Shown one piece after another: positions 44,668 through 54,164 of a stretch of DNA of 64,000 bases. Source of the DNA: Desulfarculales bacterium UBA702 (GTDB lineage: Bacteria; Desulfobacterota; Syntrophobacteria; Syntrophobacterales; Syntrophobacteraceae); the NCBI GenBank assembly GCA_002298165.1, contig DBMI01000059.1, forward strand, positions 1 to 64,000. Direction: 5' to 3'. The notes below the pieces were generated by a model. It saw nothing but the letters and a program-made list of their open reading frames with translations, ran no database searches and was not told where the DNA came from. The position numbers were made by a program, and so were the translations under genes. Numbering within the stretch: the stretch's first letter is position 1; each line of letters opens with the position of its first letter.

Positions 44668-45792
44668 TCACCTTGAGTACCGGTCCAGGATCCGGTTGGA
44701 AACTCGTTCCAAAAGAATTGAACAGCCGAAGATAATCGGGATCATGATTACGGAGGTCAAAACGAATTCGCCCATGGGACCGAGCCGATCAAGTCCCAGC
44801 AGCTTCACATAGCTAAGCATCGGCTGATGGAGCAGGTAGAAACCATAGGATGCGGCCGCGAAGCTCTTGACGAGCCGGCGGCTGCCCCAATCGGAGGATT
44901 TGTGCCAGACAAAGAGGGCAACGAATATCAGGAAACACCAGGAGACCTGAGCCATGAGTGAAACCGGAAATGGCGGGTTCTGCACTGAGACTGCTGCCAC
45001 AACAGCAAAGATGAGCAGAAATCCAAGGAACTTCAGGAATCCTGAGTTGCCGGGAACGTGCCGACCTATCCCGGAATCCGGTCGCCACACACTAGCAAAC
45101 CACATTCCTAGCGCAAATTCAGGAAGCCGCGACGGCAGATTAAAAGGCAGCATATACGCAAAGCCGCCCAGAATCGAGTCTGGCACCGCGGCCACATAGA
45201 TTTCCAGCAGTCCGCATCCGCCGTATGAACACGCTGCCAGCAAAATGAACGCCTTTCTTGCTCCGAGTCGTCGAAACAGCCGCAAGCAAAATGGGAAAAA
45301 GAAATAGAACTGCGCCAGCAATCCGAGATACCAGAAGGCGGCATAGTTGGTGAAAAATATCGAGCTTTGCCACGACTGCAGGAAAAGGAAAAGCCTTGGA
45401 AGAGATGCCGCCGAAGAATATATGTCGGAGTTGTAGATCACGATGTTGCCAATAATTGTTAGCAGTGCCGCGAGATAATATTGAGGGATAATACGCAGAA
45501 ACCGTTTGCGCAGAAATTCCGAATACCCGGGAAGAGGTTTTTTGGCCTCTCCCAGGTACGGCAAAGAGAGGAGAAAACCGGAAAGTATATTAAAGAAAAC
45601 GACTCCAAGGGCCAATTCGTGGAAAAAGGTGTTGAGGCCGCTTTCCAGCAAGCTTTTAGCGTCGGGCTTGGAAATTCCCATCCAGAGATGATGAGAAAAG
45701 ATCGCGATCATCGCAGCCGTCCTGATGAAATCGGCTTGATGCAACGTCATCTTTCCGTGTTTTAAATCCACGTTCCCTGGCGGCAGTGGCAT
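44668..45792 (-). CDS. Acyltransferase family 3 membrane protein
   Basis: This integral membrane protein of about 374 residues has ten or so helices and the acyltransferase-3 signature. The first helix carries IRTAAMIAIFSHH (catalytic histidine context), then FFNILSGFLLSLPY and FLRKRFLRIIPQYY. These enzymes move acyl groups (often acetyl) onto sugars of LPS, O-antigen or antibiotics. The start is ambiguous between ATGs at 45792 and 45750; both lack a strong site. Confidence 0.88.
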   Translation of the reverse strand: MPLPPGNVDLKHGKMTLHQADFIRTAAMIAIFSHHLWMGISKPDAKSLLESGLNTFFHELALGVVFFNILSGFLLSLPYLGEAKKPLPGYSEFLRKRFLRIIPQYYLAALLTIIGNIVIYNSDIYSSAASLPRLFLFLQSWQSSIFFTNYAAFWYLGLLAQFYFFFPFCLRLFRRLGARKAFILLAACSYGGCGLLEIYVAAVPDSILGGFAYMLPFNLPSRLPEFALGMWFASVWRPDSGIGRHVPGNSGFLKFLGFLLIFAVVAAVSVQNPPFPVSLMAQVSWCFLIFVALFVWHKSSDWGSRRLVKSFAAASYGFYLLHQPMLSYVKLLGLDRLGPMGEFVLTSVIMIPIIFGCSILLERVSNRILDRYSR

Positions 45793-45798
45793 TGGCAA

Positions 45799-46170
45799 GT
45801 CTTTCGCTTCCGGGAATTCAATGAGTTTTGCGATGGTTACCTCCGCACCCTTAAGCCGTGGTTTTTTCTTGCCTCATCAATTGTTCATCAAAACCGCGTC
45901 TTTCTAGTATTTTATTGTTACTTCATTGATATCATTGATTTAGAGACTGCACTGCAAAGGTGCATTTATTTCGCCGTGGGTTATTCCGTGCCGATCAGAG
46001 TCATTATACAGATCTTCTGTAAAACCCAGTTGCCTTTATTATTTCGTCATACTGGCGAGAAAACTTCAATATGGAGGCGGCTTAACCCGAATGTCATGTG
46101 GGTCTCAGCGCTTTACGGATCAGTTCAGGGAATGCTCATCCACAGGGAGAGCCAAAACATTGCGTGCTTT
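45799..46170. other. Gap without supported gene
   Basis: This roughly 370-bp AT-rich stretch lies between the acyltransferase start and the yoeB stop. A long plus-strand frame overlaps yoeB but has no ribosome-binding site or family signal. Confidence 0.5.
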
Positions 46171-46425
46171 TCAGTAATGATGCCTGAGTTGAGCGATCAG
46201 GAGGGAATCCGATTGGAGTTTATAGACAATCCTGTGTTCATCATTTATACGCCGCGACCAGTAGCCTGAAAGACTATGTTTCAGTTGCTCCGGTTTGCCG
46301 GTACCTTCAAAAGGCGTACGTTGGATCTCTTTAATGAGCTTGTTGATGCGATCAAGGATCTTTCGGTCGGGGCGTTGCCAGTAAAGGTAATCTTCCCAGG
46401 CATGTTCTGAAAAGATGAGCTTCAC
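46171..46425 (-). CDS. yoeB: YoeB mRNA interferase toxin
   Basis: This 84-residue RelE-superfamily toxin cleaves ribosome-bound mRNA. The sequence is a complete YoeB: MKLIFSEHAWEDYLYWQRPDRKILDRINKLIKEIQRTPFEGTGKPEQLK, then GYWSRRINDEHRIVYK. The catalytic Glu, Arg and His are present, and it ends LRHHY. It overlaps yefM by 4 bases (ATGA), giving coupled translation after the antitoxin. Confidence 0.96.
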   Translation of the reverse strand: MKLIFSEHAWEDYLYWQRPDRKILDRINKLIKEIQRTPFEGTGKPEQLKHSLSGYWSRRINDEHRIVYKLQSDSLLIAQLRHHY

Positions 46426-46673
46426 TCTGTTAGTTTCCGTTCGGTGCCGCCACCTTCCTCCAGTTCGGTAATCGAATCAAGGAGCCTCCGTGCATTCCGG
46501 GGGCTTCGAAGAAGATAAGCCGTTTCCTCGAGAGATTCATAGTCCTCTAGGGAGATCATAACCACTGAGCGTTGGTTTTTGCGTGTGACGATGATCGGGG
46601 TATGGTCGTCGCAGACTTTGTCCATCGTCCTGGCAAGATTGTTGCGGGCCTGGGAGTAAGTAAGGGCATTCAT
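46422..46673 (-). CDS. yefM: YefM antitoxin
   Basis: This 83-residue Phd/YefM antitoxin neutralises YoeB and represses the operon. The N-terminal DNA-binding fold is MNALTYSQARNNLARTMDKVCDDHTPIIVTRKNQRSVVMISLEDYESLEETAYLL, and the rest is the disordered toxin-binding tail. It is first in the operon, with paired TTGTACAA sites 44-63 bases upstream. Confidence 0.96.
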   Translation of the reverse strand: MNALTYSQARNNLARTMDKVCDDHTPIIVTRKNQRSVVMISLEDYESLEETAYLLRSPRNARRLLDSITELEEGGGTERKLTE

Positions 46674-46716
46674 TCCAAAGTCCTCCTGTGGCAGCTCTCA
46701 AAACTTTCATCCCTCA

Positions 46717-46736
46717 TTGTACAACTTATTGTACAA
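46717..46736 (-). promoter_or_regulatory. YefM-YoeB operator
   Basis: Two perfect TTGTACAA palindromes (46717-46724 and 46729-46736) are 12 bases apart centre to centre. The TGTACA core is the known YefM recognition hexamer in E. coli, so conditional autorepression of yefM-yoeB is predicted. Confidence 0.82.
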
Positions 46737-46875
46737 CATGTCAGGATCTTTCACAACTCCTCGCGGCGACTACTACGGCGCTGCTCCTCAATAGTTTCTT
46801 TTAGAAAATGCTAAGCAAATTGGATGGCATGCCTGATTTACGCCTTTCCCGCGGCTCCCGGCAGCTCGTCGGCAT

Positions 46876-48243
46876 TCAGGATAAAAATCCGGAACTATTC
46901 TCCAGTCCGTATTCTTTCAATTTGCGGTAAAGCGTTTTGCGGCCGATGCCCAGCAGGTCTGCCGCCTGGGAACGGTTCCCGGCAGTCCGGTCGAGTACCC
47001 TGCGGATGTGGATCTTTTCGAGTTCGGCCATCGAAAGCAGGGCCGGGTCGGTGGTTATTTCCCGGTTTTCGTCGTTTAGTTCTCGCGGCAGCGTATCGGG
47101 AGTGATAAACCCGTTCTCGGCCAGAATCATCCCCCTCTCGATGACGTTTCGAAGTTCACGCACGTTCCCGGGCCAATCATAGTCCATAAGGCGTTCCATG
47201 ACAGCTTTGGCTAACCGGCAGGGAGGTCTTCCCTCACCGAGAAGTCCCAGGAAATAATCGATCAGGGCGGGGATATCATCCTTACGTTCGCGAAGGGGGG
47301 GGACATTGATCTGAAAGACATTCAGGCGATGGTAAAGAGCTTCATGGAAATTCCCGGCCCTGGATTCTTCGGCAAGGTTTCGATTGGTCGCAAAAATATA
47401 GCGTATATCAACCTTTCTCTCATTCTTGTCCCCGAGCCGGTGGTAGGTATGGTTTTCAAGAAGGCGCAGCAGCGCCGCCTGAACTTCGATCGGGAGTTCG
47501 CCGATTTCATCCAGGAAAAGTGTACCTTCATGGGCCAGGGACAGCAATCCTTCCTGGGAATCGCTCGCGCCCGTGAAGGCACCTTTGAGGTAGCCGAAAA
47601 GCTCGCTTCGCATGATCTCTTTTTGTGAAGCGCCGCAGTTCTTTATAATAAGCGGCTGTTCGGCTCGCTTGCTGCGACAGTGGATGGCGCGCGCAACCAC
47701 GTCCTTGCCCGATCCGCTCTCACCCGTTATCAGCACGGGAACACTTGTGGGCGCGACCTTTTCTATCAGGCGCTGGACACCCTGGATGGCCGAAGAACGG
47801 CCGATAAATAACTGGAGGGGCTGAGATATTTGCGTATGGCGCAAAAGACGGTTCTCACGCTGGAGGCAGACGCGCTGATATGCCTTTTCGATCACCAGTT
47901 CGAGACGGTCCAGGGTGAAGGGCTTGGTTATGTAGTCATAGGCCCCCATTTTCATCGCCTCGACCGCACTGTCGATGTTGCCGTGGCCGGTGATGAGAAT
48001 GAATTCAACATCGGGGACGGCTTCTCTGAGTTTTTCAAAAAGCTCGATTCCGTTGCCGTCAGGAAGCCGGACGTCCAGTACGATCACATCGAATTGATGT
48101 TTTTCTATTTGTTCACAGGCCTGGCGGGCGCTGTCCGCGGTGTGGATTGTCCTTTGCCGGGTGGTAAGTTCCTTTTGAGCCAGACGGCGGATCGATTCCT
48201 CGTCATCGACGACAAGTATGCGCATGGGCTTGAAAGCTATCAC
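46876..48243 (-). CDS. Sigma-54-dependent NtrC-type response regulator
   Basis: This protein of about 455 residues begins with a receiver domain (RILVVDDEES, phospho-acceptor aspartate in VIVLDVRLPDG, near residue 57). The AAA+ core has Walker A GESGSGKD, GAFTGA for sigma-54 contact, Walker B LFLDEIGELP, and WPGNVRELRN. A Fis-type helix-turn-helix lies at the C terminus (NRSQAADLLGIGRKTLYRKL). GTG at 48243 overlaps the kinase stop (GTGA) with GGGGTGG upstream and is preferred; ATG at 48225 is the alternative. It is last in a five-gene operon whose first promoter is sigma-54 type, so it most likely activates its own operon. Confidence 0.93.
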   Translation of the reverse strand: MIAFKPMRILVVDDEESIRRLAQKELTTRQRTIHTADSARQACEQIEKHQFDVIVLDVRLPDGNGIELFEKLREAVPDVEFILITGHGNIDSAVEAMKMGAYDYITKPFTLDRLELVIEKAYQRVCLQRENRLLRHTQISQPLQLFIGRSSAIQGVQRLIEKVAPTSVPVLITGESGSGKDVVARAIHCRSKRAEQPLIIKNCGASQKEIMRSELFGYLKGAFTGASDSQEGLLSLAHEGTLFLDEIGELPIEVQAALLRLLENHTYHRLGDKNERKVDIRYIFATNRNLAEESRAGNFHEALYHRLNVFQINVPPLRERKDDIPALIDYFLGLLGEGRPPCRLAKAVMERLMDYDWPGNVRELRNVIERGMILAENGFITPDTLPRELNDENREITTDPALLSMAELEKIHIRRVLDRTAGNRSQAADLLGIGRKTLYRKLKEYGLENSSGFLS

Positions 48244-49433
48244 TGGTTTCCACCCCTGGGCAGCTTGACCCGAAAGATAGAGCCTTCGCCTTCCTGGCTG
48301 CAAACCACGATCTCACCGCCGTGGCCATGAACTATGTTGTAGCAGGTGGCAAGGCCTATCCCAATTCCCTTGCCGGCGGGCTTGGTGGTAAAAAAAGGCT
48401 CGAATAGCTTGTCCAGATTTTCGGAGGGTATGCCCGAGCCGGTATCCTCCACGGCCAGCATCACCGTTTCTTTATCTACGAAGGTGCGAATGCAAATTGT
48501 TCCCTTGGCCTGGACGGCATCGAGTGCATTGAAGAGCAGGTTCAGGATGACCTGGCTGAGCTGCGAGGCATTTCCCAGGACGGGCGGCAGTGAATTGTCG
48601 AGATCGAGCGTGATGAGTTCCGGCGGGTACTGCTTCAGGTGGTTTCGGAGCAGCTTGAGCGTGTCGTGTACCAAAGAATTCATATCGACTGACGAGTAGT
48701 CCGAACAGGTCTGCCGGCCGAAAGCGAGCAGGCTTTGGACGATTTCCTGGCAGCGGCGGCATTCCTTCAAAATTATACCGACATATTCTTTGAAGTCCTC
48801 CGCCAGATCGGTTTCCACCTGCTTTTCAAGCCTCGGAATTCGCCGCTTGAGCCCTTCGGCAAACCCGGAAATGGCAGTCAGGGGGTTATTTATCTCATGG
48901 GCAACTCCGGCGGCAAGCACGCCAAGGGTAGCCATCCGTTCTGCCATGTAGTACTTTGCCTGGTACTCCTTTTCCATGGTCACGTCGCGTTTTAGCAGAA
49001 GGATGTGGCACGGTTCACCCCGTGAGTTGCGCAGGGGCGACGCGGTAGTATCGAAATGATGATTCTTGCCGTCCACAGCGCAGATCGAACTCTGCCGGCA
49101 AACCGCATTGGTCTTGAGTGCAGTTTTCGCCGGACACATGGAGCACGGCTCATGCAGCCCCCGGAATACCTCGTAGCAGTGTTTCCCTTCCGGCAAAGAT
49201 TCCTGAAAGACGGCATGGAATGCCTTGTTGACCGAAGTTATGACCAGATTTGCGGACAAAACGACCATAACATCCGTGATGCCTTCGAGTATGCCCTGAA
49301 CGTGGCGCTGATTTTTTGCCAATTCGAGGTTGGATGCACTTAGTTCGGCTATCTTTTCCTGGACTTCCCGAAAAAAGCCGAGCTTGGCGTATTCGATGCC
49401 GACCAGATCTTCCAGGGTGGGTTTAGGCTTCAT
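48240..49433 (-). CDS. PAS-domain sensor histidine kinase
   Basis: This 397-residue kinase lacks membrane helices. Residues about 25-45 are a coiled coil. A PAS domain (about 48-155) contains a cysteine set CYEVFRGLHEPCSMCP, suggesting redox or metal sensing. The dimerisation/phospho-acceptor box is VAHEINNPLTAISGF (H179). The ATPase has N-box LNLLFNALDA, DTGSGIP and GIGIGLA. The ATG shares one base with the alcohol dehydrogenase stop (TGATG), and the gene overlaps the response-regulator start. It should phosphorylate that regulator in response to a cytoplasmic cue linked to alcohol or aldehyde metabolism (inferred). Confidence 0.92.
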   Translation of the reverse strand: MKPKPTLEDLVGIEYAKLGFFREVQEKIAELSASNLELAKNQRHVQGILEGITDVMVVLSANLVITSVNKAFHAVFQESLPEGKHCYEVFRGLHEPCSMCPAKTALKTNAVCRQSSICAVDGKNHHFDTTASPLRNSRGEPCHILLLKRDVTMEKEYQAKYYMAERMATLGVLAAGVAHEINNPLTAISGFAEGLKRRIPRLEKQVETDLAEDFKEYVGIILKECRRCQEIVQSLLAFGRQTCSDYSSVDMNSLVHDTLKLLRNHLKQYPPELITLDLDNSLPPVLGNASQLSQVILNLLFNALDAVQAKGTICIRTFVDKETVMLAVEDTGSGIPSENLDKLFEPFFTTKPAGKGIGIGLATCYNIVHGHGGEIVVCSQEGEGSIFRVKLPRGGNQ

Positions 49434-50575
49434 CACCAGGCATCCTCGCAAATCTGGAGCAAATCCTCCCAGGTCGCAGGGCGCGGGTTCGTCAGCAGGC
49501 ATGCATCGTTTACCGCCATCTGGCAGATTTCAGGCAGTTTGGAGCGATCGCCTACAAGGTCTCTCATCTGAGTCGGTACGTCCATTGATTGGCAGAAATT
49601 TTCCAATTTCTCTATGCCGGCGAGGGCTGTCAATCGACGGGAACGGCGGCGCCCGCCGATCAGGAGCTCTCCGATATCGGCCATTTTCTCGGGACAAACA
49701 CTGCAATTGAAACGCATAACGTGAGGCAGCAGCACGGGATGGACCATGCCGTGAAGGATATCGTACATCCCGCCCAGTGAATGGGCGATAGCGTGCTCGG
49801 CCCCAAGGCCGGCGTTGCTGAAGGCCATGGCGGCGGCCGTGCTCGCAGTGCTCAACTGCTCAAGATGTTCGAGGCCGCGCGACTCGACCGCCGCCTCGAG
49901 GTGCTTCACGATTAGCTCGATGCTCTTGAGGGATTGGAGTTCCGTGAAAGGCGAGGCAATCGTTGAAACGTATGATTCAATGCCATGGCAGAGCGCGTCT
50001 ATTGCCGCGGCTATGATAAGAGTTCGTGTCTTGGTCTTAAGGAGTAGGGGATCGATAATTGATATATTCGGGACGAGCGTGCGGCTGATGATGGACATTT
50101 TCACCCGCCGCTCGACATCGGTGATAATGGCAAACTGAGTGATATCGGATCCGCTGCCCGCCGTTGAGGGCACGAATACCATCGGAGGCAGGGGCCGTTG
50201 GATCCGGTTTGCTCCTTCGTAGTCGTGAATACGGCCTCCGTTGCTTGCGACGAGCGCAACCCCCTTTGCCGCGTCCATCGGAGAGCCGCCTCCAAGGGCA
50301 ATGACTACGTCAGCCCCATGTTGGCGATACAGAGTGGCCCCTTTTTCGACCTGATAGTCGCGGGGATTTGATTCCACCTCCCCGTAATAAACCCAGCGCA
50401 GCTTCTCCCGGTCCAGTATATTGGTGACCGCGTCAACCCACCCGGCTTTTTGAAGCCCCGGATCGCTTATCAAAAACACCTTTTCCGCACCGAGCCTTCG
50501 AGCGCAGAGTCCAACGTATTCCAGACTCCCGCGGCCGAAGATAATTTCCGGGATAGAAAACTTGCGCACTTCCAT
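49433..50575 (-). CDS. Iron-containing alcohol dehydrogenase (second copy)
   Basis: This 380-residue group III dehydrogenase has N-terminal nucleotide-binding GGGSPMDAAKG and TAGSGSDITQFA. The C-terminal iron site includes DALCHGIESYVS and HSLGGMYDILHGMVHPVLLPHVMRFN, with Asp and three His ligands. It oxidises primary alcohols or reduces aldehydes with NAD(H). Its sequence is clearly different from the copy at 52587, so the two may have different chain-length preference. It is third in the operon. Confidence 0.92.
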   Translation of the reverse strand: MEVRKFSIPEIIFGRGSLEYVGLCARRLGAEKVFLISDPGLQKAGWVDAVTNILDREKLRWVYYGEVESNPRDYQVEKGATLYRQHGADVVIALGGGSPMDAAKGVALVASNGGRIHDYEGANRIQRPLPPMVFVPSTAGSGSDITQFAIITDVERRVKMSIISRTLVPNISIIDPLLLKTKTRTLIIAAAIDALCHGIESYVSTIASPFTELQSLKSIELIVKHLEAAVESRGLEHLEQLSTASTAAAMAFSNAGLGAEHAIAHSLGGMYDILHGMVHPVLLPHVMRFNCSVCPEKMADIGELLIGGRRRSRRLTALAGIEKLENFCQSMDVPTQMRDLVGDRSKLPEICQMAVNDACLLTNPRPATWEDLLQICEDAW

Positions 50576-50706
50576 TATGATGTTGCCTTTCAGGCAATAG
50601 CATTAATTTGCGGTAACTTGGCGCAAGAATAATAACCGTTTTTCACCAGTTGGGACAATCGATCATTCTATTGTAGTCAAATGACATTCCATTGCTCTTT
50701 TTCGGG

Positions 50707-50744
50707 AAAAAAAAGGGGGAGAGGCCTTTGTAAAACCTCTCCCC
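50707..50744 (-). terminator. Intrinsic terminator after AOR
   Basis: On the minus strand the 9-bp stem GGGGAGAGG / CCTCTCCCC is followed by C and eight T. It lies 24 bases beyond the AOR stop. It could be a partial terminator that lowers expression of the downstream dehydrogenase, kinase and regulator. Confidence 0.82.
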
Positions 50745-50767
50745 ATTGAACGCGCTCCTGTTATGCG

Positions 50768-52510
50768 CTACCAGTCGAAGACCCTGTCGAGGTCTTCATC
50801 TTCTACCTGGAATGTTACGTTGTGCGGACCAACGGGCTCTGTTTTGAAAAAACGGGGCAAACGGTCGTCCTGAGGACCGAAGCCGGCCCGCTGGTTAAAG
50901 TCCCTTTCAATTTTGAGGATCTGTTTTCCGAGCGCGACCACATCATCAGCGGTCAGGCTCAGGCCGTAGAAGGCGTTGATCATATCTATCAGTGCCTGGA
51001 AAGTCTCCGGCTGATCGAGCACCGCGAACGCTATGAAAAGGCACATCCCCGTGGCGTCCACAGCGGCCGTTGCGACTTGCAGATTCCGTGACAGCTCGAT
51101 CTGGCCTCCGGGTTTTAGAGGGTCCACGAAGCCGCCGACCTTCAAAATGTTTGTCGCTATTGCATAACCGGCGGTGTGATCCGCCCCCATCGTGGATGTG
51201 GCATAGGTTACCCCGATTCCCTGAATGGCTCGCGGATCGTATGCCGGAAGGGCCTGATTTTTCACAACAGGGACCCTTTCCACGCCGAAAACCTTTCCTG
51301 TTACCGCTGCGCCGGAACCGAGAATGCGGCCAAGCGGCGTACCCTTGCCCACCTCCTCGACCAGCCTTATCGCGCCTTCGGCATCCCCGAATTCGATTAC
51401 TCCGGCATCCATCGCAATCCCTATGGTGACACCCATTTCGATAGTATCAAGACCGTAGTTGTCGTCCAGGAAATCCAGCTTTGCAATGGCATCCAGGTCA
51501 GAGATTCCGCAATGCCCCCCATGTGCCCAAACTGTTTCATACTCGGGCTGTTTTGACAGGAAGTGCCCATCCTTGTCATAGTAGGTCCCGGAGCAGCGAA
51601 TTACGCAGCCTCGATGGCATCCATGGGTCGCGGCCCCCGCACCACCGCGCAGGTTCTCCGTTTCGGCCATGGTCTCGCCGCTTATCCGGCTTGTTCCGGA
51701 AAAGCGCCCTTCCTTGAAATTATGGGTAGGGTAGCCACCCGATTCGTTGATGATGTTTGTCAAAACGTTGGTCCCGTACGTAGGAAGCGCCGAACCCGTT
51801 ACGGGATGGTTACGCAGACCCTCGACAAACTTTTTGTTTGCATCCTTGAACTTCTCAGGATCTTTGGGCTGGCGCATCTTCATGCCGGTGTCGTCCAGGA
51901 CAATAACCTTGACTCCCTTGGCTCCCATTACCGCGCCGACACCTCCACGCCCAGCGTGACGGGTAGGCCGCTGCTCCATATCGGTTACGGCAACCGATGC
52001 CGCAAGCATCTTCATCTCACCCGCGGGCCCGATGGAGATGCAGGCTACCTTTTCACCATACTCGCCCCTCATCTTTTCGATGAGGTCATAATTGGGAAGC
52101 ATCTTTAGTTCGTTTGCGACGCTGATTTTTACTCCGTCCTGATTTATGAAAATTTTGTAGAGGTCGCCGCCTTTGGGTTTACCCTCCAACACAATAGCCA
52201 TGTAGCCAAGCCTTGCCATTACCTGTGAGGCCTGGCCGCCGGCATTGCTTTCCTTGATCCCTCCGGTGAGAGGACTTTTTGTGCCAACGGAGAGGCGCCC
52301 CGACATGGCGCCCGAAGTCCCGCTCAACATCCCCGGCGCAATAACCAGCTTGTTTTCACTACCCAGCGCGTGGCAAAGAGGCGGGACCTCTTTGCCTACA
52401 ATCGTGGAGGTCAGGGCCCTGCCGCCCATCCCTGCATATTCGCCTACCGGCACGGGAACCGCCTTCGGTCCCCCTTCCGCTCCCATGTCTATTCTTAAAA
52501 TCTTGTCCAT
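50768..52510 (-). CDS. aor: Aldehyde ferredoxin oxidoreductase (tungsten type)
   Basis: This 580-residue enzyme oxidises aldehydes to carboxylic acids with ferredoxin, or the reverse. It has the tungstopterin N-terminal domain (MDKILRIDMG start, PGMLSGTSGAMSGRLSVGTKSPLTGG, NAGGQASQVMARLG). The 4Fe-4S cluster motif is CHRGCVIRC, with a later cysteine in DATGMC, and the cofactor-binding regions are TRHAGRGGVGAVMG and PAYDPRAIQGIGVTYATSTMGADHT. The ATG at 52510 has AAGGCC upstream; the frame stays open further but without family similarity. Between two alcohol dehydrogenases it completes an alcohol-aldehyde-acid pathway. Confidence 0.95.
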   Translation of the reverse strand: MDKILRIDMGAEGGPKAVPVPVGEYAGMGGRALTSTIVGKEVPPLCHALGSENKLVIAPGMLSGTSGAMSGRLSVGTKSPLTGGIKESNAGGQASQVMARLGYMAIVLEGKPKGGDLYKIFINQDGVKISVANELKMLPNYDLIEKMRGEYGEKVACISIGPAGEMKMLAASVAVTDMEQRPTRHAGRGGVGAVMGAKGVKVIVLDDTGMKMRQPKDPEKFKDANKKFVEGLRNHPVTGSALPTYGTNVLTNIINESGGYPTHNFKEGRFSGTSRISGETMAETENLRGGAGAATHGCHRGCVIRCSGTYYDKDGHFLSKQPEYETVWAHGGHCGISDLDAIAKLDFLDDNYGLDTIEMGVTIGIAMDAGVIEFGDAEGAIRLVEEVGKGTPLGRILGSGAAVTGKVFGVERVPVVKNQALPAYDPRAIQGIGVTYATSTMGADHTAGYAIATNILKVGGFVDPLKPGGQIELSRNLQVATAAVDATGMCLFIAFAVLDQPETFQALIDMINAFYGLSLTADDVVALGKQILKIERDFNQRAGFGPQDDRLPRFFKTEPVGPHNVTFQVEDEDLDRVFDW

Positions 52511-52586
52511 ATAGGCCTTCGTTCCTTGCAACTGGTAAGAGAGGGGATGAGGAAACGAGGGAACCGCCCCGTTTCCTCTCATAGTG

Positions 52587-53753
52587 CTACATGGCCCATC
52601 GATATATATCAACTACGTTCGCAAGAGTCGGGCAGCGTGGATTGGTGAACCCACATGCATCCTTCTGGGCGTTTTCGGCCATGATGTGCAGGTCTTTTTC
52701 CTGGACACCAAGCTCCTTGAGCCCGCTGGGGATGCCGACGTCGCTGGAAAGGGTACTGATCGCATCGAGCGCCTTGTCAGCCGCCGCGCGAGTCGAGAGC
52801 CCTTCAATGTCTTCGCCCATGGCAATGGCGATATCCACAAAACGGTCTACTTTTGCGATAAGATTGAAACGCTGAACATGGGGGAGCAGGATTGCGTTGC
52901 ACACGCCGTGGGGCAGATCGTAGAAACCGCCCAGTTGGTGAGCCATCGCATGAACGTGCCCAAGGCTTGCATTGTTGAAAGCCATGCCGGCCAGGTATTC
53001 AGCATAAGCCATGTTGTCGCGGGCCACCATGTCCGAGCCCATCGCAACAGCCGCACGCAGGTTCTTCGAAATGAGGTCGATGGCCTTCAGTGCACAGGCG
53101 TCGGTAACCGGGGTGGCGATCGTCGAGACATAGGCCTCCACTGCGTGAGTCAGGGCATCCATTCCGGTCGCGGCAGTGAGTGAAGGCGGCATTCCGGCCA
53201 TCAGCAGGGGGTCGTTTATAGCTACGTTGGGCGTAACCCGCCAGTCCACTATCGCCATTTTAACGTGGTTGCTTGTATTAGTAATTATGCAGAAACGTGT
53301 CATTTCGCTCGCCGTTCCGGCGGTCGTGTTAATCGCGATGAAAGGGGGCATCGGCTTGGTGGATTTGTCAACGCCTTCATAGTCGCGTATGTTGCCGCCA
53401 TTAGTGGCGACGATGCCGATGCCTTTGCCGCAGTCGTGAGAGCTTCCGCCGCCCAGTGAAATTATGAGGTCGCAATTGTTCTTTTTAAAGACCTCCAGCC
53501 CGTCATGAACATTTTTGTCAGTCGGATTGGGGACGGTTTCATCGAATACAACGCAATCAACGCCGGCCTCGGCCTTGATCTGATCCAGGATCTTCTGGGT
53601 GATTCCCGCCGCGGTGATACCTTTATCCGTACAGATGAATGGCTTTTTACCGCCAAGCGCCTTTACCTGCCTGCCGACTTCCTTGTGTGCCCCGATTCCC
53701 ATGAGGGTAACCGTGGGGATGAAAAACCCGTAAACTTGATCTGCGAGTGCCAT
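52587..53753 (-). CDS. Iron-containing alcohol dehydrogenase (first copy)
   Basis: This 388-residue group III enzyme of the methanol/ethanol dehydrogenase-like subfamily has SLGGGSSHDCGKGIGIVATNGG for the cofactor. Iron ligands are in GMDALTHAVEAYVS and HAMAHQLGGFYDLPHGVCNAILLPHVQRFN. PCPTLANVVDIY-like residues end the protein. AGGAG lies about 10 bases upstream. It is first in the sigma-54 operon and probably the main ethanol or propanol dehydrogenase. Confidence 0.95.
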   Translation of the reverse strand: MALADQVYGFFIPTVTLMGIGAHKEVGRQVKALGGKKPFICTDKGITAAGITQKILDQIKAEAGVDCVVFDETVPNPTDKNVHDGLEVFKKNNCDLIISLGGGSSHDCGKGIGIVATNGGNIRDYEGVDKSTKPMPPFIAINTTAGTASEMTRFCIITNTSNHVKMAIVDWRVTPNVAINDPLLMAGMPPSLTAATGMDALTHAVEAYVSTIATPVTDACALKAIDLISKNLRAAVAMGSDMVARDNMAYAEYLAGMAFNNASLGHVHAMAHQLGGFYDLPHGVCNAILLPHVQRFNLIAKVDRFVDIAIAMGEDIEGLSTRAAADKALDAISTLSSDVGIPSGLKELGVQEKDLHIMAENAQKDACGFTNPRCPTLANVVDIYRWAM

Positions 53754-53866
53754 AACCGTATCTCTCCTTTAATTAAAAGTTTTGAATGTTGTTAAACGTT
53801 CCATTTACTGGAGCCTGAAATCCTGTTGGAATTCTGATGAGCGCCGTTTGAGTTGCACATCAATTG

Positions 53867-53882
53867 AGCAACGTCCGTGCCA
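53867..53882 (-). promoter_or_regulatory. Sigma-54 (-24/-12) promoter
   Basis: On the minus strand the sequence reads TGGCACGGACGTTGCT, a full match to the consensus TGGCACG-N4-TTGCW. It lies about 115 bases before the first dehydrogenase start. It requires an enhancer-binding activator, which the same operon encodes. Confidence 0.9.
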
Positions 53883-54043
53883 GAGAGATATACTGTATGA
53901 TTACGGTAGGTTATGGCACTAACACAGGGGTAAGGGCCGGCCAAATCGCCCCAGTGGGAAATGGCTGCGCGACCCCAGGGGCTCCCGGCGTCAAATTTGA
54001 TGGGTGGATTTTTATCATTATTTCGATGACTTAGCAGGATGTG

Positions 54044-54084
54044 TCAAATTGGCTCGATTGAAAATCGAGATTTGAGTCAAATTG
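54044..54084. promoter_or_regulatory. Candidate upstream activator site
   Basis: Two TCAAATTG copies (54044-54051 and 54077-54084) flank the palindrome CTCGATTGAAAATCGAG (54053-54069). The group is about 170-210 bases upstream of the sigma-54 promoter, a usual distance for NtrC-type enhancer sites. Confidence 0.45.
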
Positions 54085-54164
54085 ATACAGCTTTCACGAA
54101 ATTCTTTCGTGCGAGAAAGGCAGGTGAGTAGAATCTTTGGAGTAATCTTGAATTAAGCTCTTGC

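Noticed and set aside
45976..46269. 97-codon plus-strand frame before yoeB
   Set aside because: It overlaps the end of yoeB antisense and has no site or similarity.
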